The position numbers and the translations under genes are program-made. Of a DNA stretch of 64,000 nt, positions 58,411-64,000 are shown piece by piece. Numbering within the stretch: position 1 is the stretch's first letter; each line of letters starts with the position of its first letter. Source of the DNA: Candidatus Woesearchaeota archaeon (lineage in GTDB: Archaea; Nanobdellota; Nanobdellia; Woesearchaeales; UBA12501); assembly GCA_030651375.1 (NCBI GenBank), contig JAUSFM010000014.1, positions 25,630 to 89,629 of the forward strand, in the 5' to 3' direction. The notes under the pieces were generated by a model. The model saw only the letters and a list, made by a program, of their open reading frames with translations. It did no database searches and had not been told where the DNA came from.

Positions 58411-61308
58411 ATGACAACGATGAAAACAGATGAGGGAAAAAACGAGAAAAAAGAGGAAGCAACCATATCGCCTCAATCATCGTCGCCGAACGATTCTAAC
58501 GATATAACTGTTGATTTTTCAAAGATCTGGCATTCAGCAAAACAGTTTCGCAAAAGCAGTTTCCTAAAAACTGCACTTGCTGTTCTTTTGCTTATCATCC
58601 CGCTTATCTTGAGCATATATATTCGTGCACAGCCGATCGGCCTCACCGTAACAAAGGACTGGGCACACAATGCAGTTGATAACGCACTCCGCAACCAGCT
58701 CAGCGCAAAAATTGACGAGCAGTATGGAAACGTGCCGGTGGAAAGCAAGCAGCGAATTCTGGACAAGGAGTTCAGTAATTTTGTCGACCGCAACCCGAAC
58801 CAATACCAATCCCAACTCAACTATTTTGCGGACCAGTACAAGAGTCAATTTTCTGCCCCTGACGGTACGGCATATCTCGGTGATATTGATTCATATTTAT
58901 GGCTGCGCAAGGCGCAGAATATTCTTGACCATGGCAACGCTGGCACTGAAATTCGTGACGGCAGGACTTTTGACGGCTTCCTCGTTGCGCCAAACGGCGA
59001 TTTTACTGCTGACAACTGGCACCCGAGGTTTATCGTTATGGTGTACAAATTTATTTCATTATTCAAATCAGTGAGCCTTGCCTACGCCCAGTTTTATGTG
59101 CCCGTCATTGTCGGCGCGCTGGCAACGCTGTTTGCGTTTCTCATCGGCAAAAAATTGACCAACTCGTTTGGCGGCTTTTTCGCAGGAATGATTGCCGCGG
59201 CAAATCCGGTTATTGTCTCGCGCACTGTTACCACTGATTCCGACAGCTACACGGTGCTGTTTCATTTTTTGGTTATATGGCTGTTCCTGCAGGCGCTCAC
59301 TGCTGGTTCGCTGAAAAAGAAAGCCATGTACGCAGGCCTGCTTGGCTTGTCCTTGAGCGTGTTCAGCATGATATGGGAGGGATGGTGGTATAGTTTTGAC
59401 CTGATGCTGTTCGTGCTCGTTGCGCTGGCAGTGTATTATATAGTGATGGAATGGCGAAAAAAATCGTTGGCCACGATTCGTAGCCATGCACACCTAAAAA
59501 CAATCGGCATCGTCTTACTCGGCCTGGTGTTGAGCAGTTTCCTCTTTGTCAGCCTGTTCCGTTCACCATCATATTATATACATATTCAGAGCAGCATCTT
59601 CACGGTTCCTTTTACGCTGCAAGACGCAACCAAAGTCAGCCTGTGGCCAAATGTATACACCACAGTTGCTGAGCTCAATCAAATCGACGTCAGCAACATT
59701 ATGCCTCAGCTCGGCAGCGGCCTGCTCGTCGTGCTCGGGTTTTTTTCGATTGCGTTGCTTGCGCTGTATAAGCGCAGTTATTTCTTTGCTCTCGGCGGGT
59801 TAGCATGGTACGCAGCGGTGTATGTTCTCTTCACGCGAGGTGTAGCTACAAACACCGTGCTTCTTGCCGTACTGCTCGGCCTCCCGGTACTCGGCTTCGT
59901 GATACTCTCGCTGGCACGCAAAAAAGAGATTCCTCTTATTCGTCTGGCAAGTGCCCTGTTGTTCGTGCTCTGGGTCGGATCAATGTTTTATGCATCAACC
60001 AACGGTATCAGGTTTGTCGTCCAGATCGTGGTTGGCTTGGCACTGCTTATGGGCGTTGGTGTTGGCACGCTTGTCACTGCCCTGCCCCAAGCTGCTGAAC
60101 AACTCATGCAGACAGAGACATTCAAAATAAAATCTGCCCAGAAATATGTCACGCGCATGGTTATGCTTATCACGGTCATTTTTTTCTGTTTCATCCTCAT
60201 TGCGCCGGCCAAAGCAGGCATTTCAATGGGCCGCGACCAGGCGCCGATTTTTGACGACGGCTGGTATAATACTATGATGAAAATAAAAAGCGACACTGCG
60301 CCGGATGCTATCATCACGTCATGGTGGGATTTTGGCCACTATTTTAAGGCAATCGGCAACCGTAGGGTCACCTTTGACGGCGGCACCCAAAATCGCCCAC
60401 AAGCGCACTGGGTTGGAAAAATTCTGCTCACGAGTGATGAGGATGAAGCACTCCACATTTTGCGCATGCTCAATTGCGGCGGAAATAATGCGTTTGACAG
60501 CATCAATAAAATTTTTACCGATCCGCTCAAATCAATCAAACTCACGTATGGCCTTCTGCGGCTCGACAAGCAAAAAGGCACTGCTGCCCTCGAAAAAATA
60601 ACAAACAAGGAAGACGCCCAACGCATTGCAGGATACTTGTACTGCACGCCGCCAGAAAGCATTTTTATCACCAGCGAAGACATGCGTGGCAAGGGAGGGG
60701 TATGGTCTCACTTCGGCAGTTGGGACTTTGAGCGCGCAAAAATATGGCTTGAAATAAAAAACAAGAACCGTGATGACGCCATCGAATACCTGCAAAAAGA
60801 ATTCAACTACCCGCCAGACCAAGGGGAAAAAATCTATAACGACATCCAGCAAATTCCAAACCAGCGTGAGGCAAACACATGGATTACTGGCTGGCCAAAT
60901 TATATGAATATTGGAACGTGTGAAGATGATGAAAAAGACACAACGTCAATGCGGTGCACGGCGTCAGTTAACTCAAACAGAGTAGTTCTGCGCATCAACA
61001 AGGACACGAAAGACGTCTTTGCCGAAAATAGTGCAACCAAGCAGCATCCGAACGTCATCGTCTGGCAAGACGCCACGGGATTCCATGAGCGCAGATATGA
61101 CAAAAACACGCTCGAAATCGGCGTTGCACTCATCGGCAACAACATTCTTATCATGGACAAAGACCTTGCAGCAAGCATGTTTACCCGGCTATTCTTTTTC
61201 CAGGGCGGCGGACTAAAACATTTCACGCTCCTTGCCGACGAACAGAGTACCACAACTGGAAAAATCTTTGCGTGGAAGGTTGCCTGGCCAAAAGAGTGGC
61301 TGAACTGA
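58411..61308 (+). CDS. aglB: Oligosaccharyltransferase AglB (STT3 family)
   Basis: 965 aa. A cytoplasmic N-terminal tail (~50 residues) and about 13 membrane helices precede a soluble extracellular domain. The first loop has 'GDIDSYLWLRKAQ' (acidic metal ligand). A later loop has 'TTDSDSYTVLFH'. The acceptor-binding motif WWDFGHY begins at residue 638 (WWDxG). 'FDGGTQNRPQAHWVGKILL' follows, as in archaeal AglB. It moves a lipid-linked glycan to Asn in N-x-S/T sequons of exported proteins. A TATA box (ACTTTTATAAAAGGC) lies about 25-35 bases before the ATG. The surface proteins at 50-58 kb are probable substrates. Confidence 0.95.
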   Translation: MTTMKTDEGKNEKKEEATISPQSSSPNDSNDITVDFSKIWHSAKQFRKSSFLKTALAVLLLIIPLILSIYIRAQPIGLTVTKDWAHNAVDNALRNQLSAKIDEQYGNVPVESKQRILDKEFSNFVDRNPNQYQSQLNYFADQYKSQFSAPDGTAYLGDIDSYLWLRKAQNILDHGNAGTEIRDGRTFDGFLVAPNGDFTADNWHPRFIVMVYKFISLFKSVSLAYAQFYVPVIVGALATLFAFLIGKKLTNSFGGFFAGMIAAANPVIVSRTVTTDSDSYTVLFHFLVIWLFLQALTAGSLKKKAMYAGLLGLSLSVFSMIWEGWWYSFDLMLFVLVALAVYYIVMEWRKKSLATIRSHAHLKTIGIVLLGLVLSSFLFVSLFRSPSYYIHIQSSIFTVPFTLQDATKVSLWPNVYTTVAELNQIDVSNIMPQLGSGLLVVLGFFSIALLALYKRSYFFALGGLAWYAAVYVLFTRGVATNTVLLAVLLGLPVLGFVILSLARKKEIPLIRLASALLFVLWVGSMFYASTNGIRFVVQIVVGLALLMGVGVGTLVTALPQAAEQLMQTETFKIKSAQKYVTRMVMLITVIFFCFILIAPAKAGISMGRDQAPIFDDGWYNTMMKIKSDTAPDAIITSWWDFGHYFKAIGNRRVTFDGGTQNRPQAHWVGKILLTSDEDEALHILRMLNCGGNNAFDSINKIFTDPLKSIKLTYGLLRLDKQKGTAALEKITNKEDAQRIAGYLYCTPPESIFITSEDMRGKGGVWSHFGSWDFERAKIWLEIKNKNRDDAIEYLQKEFNYPPDQGEKIYNDIQQIPNQREANTWITGWPNYMNIGTCEDDEKDTTSMRCTASVNSNRVVLRINKDTKDVFAENSATKQHPNVIVWQDATGFHERRYDKNTLEIGVALIGNNILIMDKDLAASMFTRLFFFQGGGLKHFTLLADEQSTTTGKIFAWKVAWPKEWLN

Positions 61309-61363
61309 CGCCCGACCAGCAGAACCAGCAGCTTTTTAATTCCCTTGTTTTTTCGTGAGCAGC

Positions 61364-62335
61364 ATGGAACCAATACTTGTCACGGGCGGCGCGGGCTTCA
61401 TCGGCAGCCATGTCTGCAAAAAACTGCTTGAAAAGGGCTATCGTGTTGTGTGTGTTGATAACCTGAACGATTATTACAATCCTGACATAAAAAAGAAAAA
61501 TGTTGAGCATCTGTGCGCACATGCAGAATTTGTTTTTTACCATGCTGACATTCTTGATGTTCGCGCGCTTGATATTGTATTTGAAAAGGAACACCCGACA
61601 CGAATCATCCATCTCGCTGCACGCGCCGGTGTGCGCCCATCGCTGGAACAGCCGAACTTGTACGCCAATGTCAACATTCGCGGCACGCTCAACGTGCTTG
61701 AGTGTGCACGTCGCCAGGGCATACGCCGTGTGGTGTTTGGCTCGTCGTCAAGCGTCTACGGCCTCAACACAACAGTTCCTTTTTTAGAGACTGATGATGT
61801 TGCCAACCAAGCAAGCCCCTACGGCGTTTCAAAGCGCGCCGGTGAACTGTATTGTTACAATTATCACCATTTGTATGGCCTCAGCATTGCGTGCCTCCGC
61901 TTTTTTACCGTGTACGGCCCGTCAGGCAGACCAGATATGGCACCGTATAAATTCACAAAGCTTATAAGTGAAGGGAAATCCATCGAGCTGTTTGGGGATG
62001 GCACGTCGCAGCGGGATTACACCTATGTTGATGATATTGTACAAGGAGTTGTTGCGGCGCTCGAGCATCCGGATATCGGATTTGAAATCATTAACCTGGG
62101 CGATTCGCGCCCGGTGCCGCTGAAACAATTCATTGCTATCACCGAAGAGGCAGTGGGAAAAAAAGCGAGCATTGTGCACCAGCCCTTTCAGCATGGCGAT
62201 GTCCCAGTAACATTTGCAAACATCGAAAAGGCCCGCGCGTTGCTGGGCTATGCGCCAGAAACACCGCTCGAACAGGGAATGGCACACGTTGTTGCGTGGT
62301 TCAACGAACAGAAAAAGAAAAAACAAGAAAAATAA
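61364..62335 (+). CDS. NAD-dependent nucleotide-sugar epimerase (UDP-glucuronate 4-epimerase-like)
   Basis: 323 aa from ATG at 61364, supported by the TATA-like box near 61330-61340. The Rossmann motif TGGAGFIGSH, 'VDNLNDYYNPDIK' (typical of UDP-glucuronate 4-epimerases), catalytic 'SSSSVYG' and YGVSK (Tyr-x3-Lys), and 'RFFTVYGPSGRPDMAPYKFT' are present. It epimerises the C4 of a UDP sugar, probably UDP-glucuronate to UDP-galacturonate. Following aglB and preceding a glycosyltransferase, it likely supplies sugar for the N-glycan. Confidence 0.9.
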   Translation: MEPILVTGGAGFIGSHVCKKLLEKGYRVVCVDNLNDYYNPDIKKKNVEHLCAHAEFVFYHADILDVRALDIVFEKEHPTRIIHLAARAGVRPSLEQPNLYANVNIRGTLNVLECARRQGIRRVVFGSSSSVYGLNTTVPFLETDDVANQASPYGVSKRAGELYCYNYHHLYGLSIACLRFFTVYGPSGRPDMAPYKFTKLISEGKSIELFGDGTSQRDYTYVDDIVQGVVAALEHPDIGFEIINLGDSRPVPLKQFIAITEEAVGKKASIVHQPFQHGDVPVTFANIEKARALLGYAPETPLEQGMAHVVAWFNEQKKKKQEK

Positions 62336-62348
62336 ACAGGTAAAACGT

Positions 62349-63290
62349 ATGAAACAGATTGACCTCAGCATTGTTGTACCGGCATATAATGAAGAAAAAA
62401 ACATGCAGCCGCTCTATGAAAAAATCAGCGCAGTCATGCAGCGCATAAAGCGCTCGTATGAAATTATTTTTGTCGATGATGGCAGTACCGACGGAACCCT
62501 ACGCGAATTAGAAGCATTCCGCGACTCGCACGTTATCGTCATTAAGTTCAGGAAAAATTTCGGCCAGACTGCTGCGCTGGACGCTGGCTTCAAGTCAGCT
62601 CGCGGAAAGATTCTCGTGCCGCTTGATGCTGACCTGCAGAACGACCCCGAAGACATCCCGCGCCTTGTTGCAAAACTTGAAGAGGGCTATGACGTGGTGT
62701 CCGGCTGGCGCGTGAAGCGCCGGGACTCGTGGGCGAAAAAAATTGTTTCCCGCGGCGCAAATCTGTTGCGGAAAGTGTTGCTCCAAGATACGATTCACGA
62801 CTCAGGATGCACCCTAAAAGCGTACCGGCGTGAATGTTTTGAACATCTGACATTATATGGAGAGATGCACCGTTTTATTCCTGCCCTGCTCGGGCTTCGC
62901 GGATTCAAAATAACTGAACTGCAAGTGCGCCACCATCCACGCGCCCACGGAAAAACAAAGTACAGCATCAAGCGGGTGGTCAAGGGATTCCTCGACATGC
63001 TGGTGGTGACGTTTTGGATGAAATACTCGACACGGCCTATTCACCTGTTTGGCACGCTGGGAATTTTTACGACGTTCATCGGATTTCTCATCGGGGTGTA
63101 CCTAACGGTGCTGAAACTTTTTTTCAACGAGCCCATTGGCAATCGGCCGCTGCTCCTGTTAACCATCATGCTTATTGTGCTCGGCGCACAGTTCGTTATT
63201 TTTGGGCTCATGTCAGATATCCTGGTCAAAATTTATTACAAAAACGAGCCGACGTACGCAATTGAAAAAATGCACAAAAAGCAAAAATGA
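62349..63290 (+). CDS. GT2 family glycosyltransferase, polyprenyl-phosphate sugar synthase type
   Basis: 313 aa from ATG at 62349. The GT-A domain has 'SIVVPAYNEEKNMQPLYEKI', 'EIIFVDDGSTDGTL', the metal motif 'LDADLQNDPEDIP' and 'DSGCTLKAYRRE'. Two C-terminal membrane helices (about 228-252 and 265-290) place it at the membrane. This DPM1/ArnC-like layout transfers a sugar from a nucleotide donor to dolichyl or undecaprenyl phosphate. It is 13 bases after the epimerase, in the same operon. Confidence 0.92.
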   Translation: MKQIDLSIVVPAYNEEKNMQPLYEKISAVMQRIKRSYEIIFVDDGSTDGTLRELEAFRDSHVIVIKFRKNFGQTAALDAGFKSARGKILVPLDADLQNDPEDIPRLVAKLEEGYDVVSGWRVKRRDSWAKKIVSRGANLLRKVLLQDTIHDSGCTLKAYRRECFEHLTLYGEMHRFIPALLGLRGFKITELQVRHHPRAHGKTKYSIKRVVKGFLDMLVVTFWMKYSTRPIHLFGTLGIFTTFIGFLIGVYLTVLKLFFNEPIGNRPLLLLTIMLIVLGAQFVIFGLMSDILVKIYYKNEPTYAIEKMHKKQK

Positions 63291-63298
63291 TAGTGGAT

Positions 63299-64000
63299 AT
63301 GGTGATATCTATGGTTGTTCAAATATTTCTTCGTTGGGCAAAAAAACTGCCGATTGACCTTGGCCAAGAAGCCATGAATGAGAAAACAAAAGGCAAAAAA
63401 ATTGCCGCAGCGCTGGTGCCACACGTGCCACCAAGCGAGTTTGGAAAACGCATCGCGCTTGATGTCGGCTGCCGCAATGGCCACCAAACACTGCTGCTGG
63501 AACGGATGGGATACCGCGTCACGCCGGTTGACATCGAAAAGTCATTCGACCGATGCATCATTGTCGATGCGAACAAGAAACTGCCCTTCAAAGACAATAG
63601 TTATGACCTTATCTGGTGCAGTGAAGTTATCGAGCATCTTGCAAATCCTGCGTTTACCGCGTCCGAATTCCGCCGTGTGCTCAAGCCCGGCGGCAAAATG
63701 GTACTCACCACGCCGAACAGCTATTTCTGGCTCATGCGGCCGTTCCACTGGATCGGGCTGACACCCCGAAAACTCCAGCGAAAAGACCACACCCAATTCT
63801 TTGATGAGAAACAGATTCGGCGATTATTTCCGCGCGCACATATCTACGGATTTTTTCCGTATATGCTCGTCAAAGTGATGATTGACAAGCTTCTTGGCCC
63901 GCTCACACCGACGTTTGTGATCAGTGAGCGGAAAGAGGCGAAAGAGGTTACGCCCACTTTTTCGCCAGCAAAAAAAGCCCTGCTGAAAAAAGAAAAAGAC
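63299..64000 (+). CDS. SAM-dependent methyltransferase (3' end outside window)
   Basis: At least 234 aa; the frame is open at the window edge. The start is ATG at 63299, eight bases after the glycosyltransferase stop; ATG at 63311 is an alternative. The class I methyltransferase motifs are 'ALDVGCRNGHQTLLLERMG', 'VTPVDIEKSF', 'YDLIWCSEVIEHL' and 'EFRRVLKPGGKMVLTTPN'. It probably methylates a sugar or lipid-linked glycan in the N-glycosylation route; that is inferred from the operon. Confidence 0.85.
   Translation, partial: MVISMVVQIFLRWAKKLPIDLGQEAMNEKTKGKKIAAALVPHVPPSEFGKRIALDVGCRNGHQTLLLERMGYRVTPVDIEKSFDRCIIVDANKKLPFKDNSYDLIWCSEVIEHLANPAFTASEFRRVLKPGGKMVLTTPNSYFWLMRPFHWIGLTPRKLQRKDHTQFFDEKQIRRLFPRAHIYGFFPYMLVKVMIDKLLGPLTPTFVISERKEAKEVTPTFSPAKKALLKKEKD

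Overview
The window looks like a chromosome segment of a DPANN-type archaeon, most probably close to Woesearchaeota or Pacearchaeota; that placement is my inference. The archaeal marks are direct. There are genes for uS15, eL40, eL43, aIF5A, aRF1 with NIKS and GGQ, RpoP, Pcc1, prefoldin beta and AglB/STT3. Two of the three tRNA genes carry bulge-helix-bulge-type introns. Many genes have a TATA box (TTTATAAA or TTTAAATA type) about 25-30 bases before the start codon, so many messages should be leaderless. Bacterial-like genes (SerRS, phosphate acetyltransferase, response regulator/histidine kinase, HtrA-like protease) sit among them. Almost the whole window is coding.

Layout. 1-5.7 kb: a leftward operon of four large secreted or membrane-anchored, Cys-rich, Pro/Ala-rich surface proteins. 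5.8-10.8 kb: repeat elements, tRNA-Ser(GCT), a secreted transglutaminase-like protein, SerRS and tRNA-Gln(TTG). 10.8-17 kb: a patchy accessory region with a stand-alone ATP-binding domain of PEP synthase, a tail-to-tail toxin/antitoxin pair, a receiver-like protein, a TrmB regulator with paired operators, a ribbon-helix-helix protein, a relic of a PEP-utilising domain and a degenerate LAGLIDADG-like protein. 17-20.3 kb: a two-component system and a membrane-anchored trypsin-like protease. 20.3-27.6 kb: an S-layer-like lipoprotein, uS15, small regulators, a cupredoxin, TrmJ and a site-2 protease. 27.7-32.1 kb: a MacB-type ABC exporter with a secreted accessory protein. 32.1-35 kb: eL40, aIF5A, a metallopeptidase and aRF1. 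35.4-45.3 kb: Pta, four proteins ending in a PEP-utiliser swivelling His domain, an acyltransferase, a hydrolase and a VapBC-like pair. 45.4-47.4 kb: tRNA-Pro(TGG) with a T-loop intron, then the eL43-rpoP-pcc1-pfdB-UPF0147-MscS operon. 48.5-58.3 kb: Nip7-like PUA protein, SpoIIM-like protein and four very large surface proteins. 58.4-64 kb: AglB, sugar epimerase, GT2 glycosyltransferase and a methyltransferase, probably serving N-glycosylation of those surface proteins.

Three signals deserve most attention. (1) A ~150-240 bp intergenic element occurs in three clear copies and one divergent copy; each has a perfect palindrome whose arms differ between copies but stay self-complementary around GGCGCC. 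(2) Short elements flank two tRNA genes and duplicate part of the tRNA: 19 bp of the 5' end of tRNA-Ser and 16 bp of the 3' end of tRNA-Gln. (3) A phosphotransferase architecture appears to be distributed over several genes: one ATP-binding domain alone, four helical plus His-swivel proteins, and a relic tail of a fifth.
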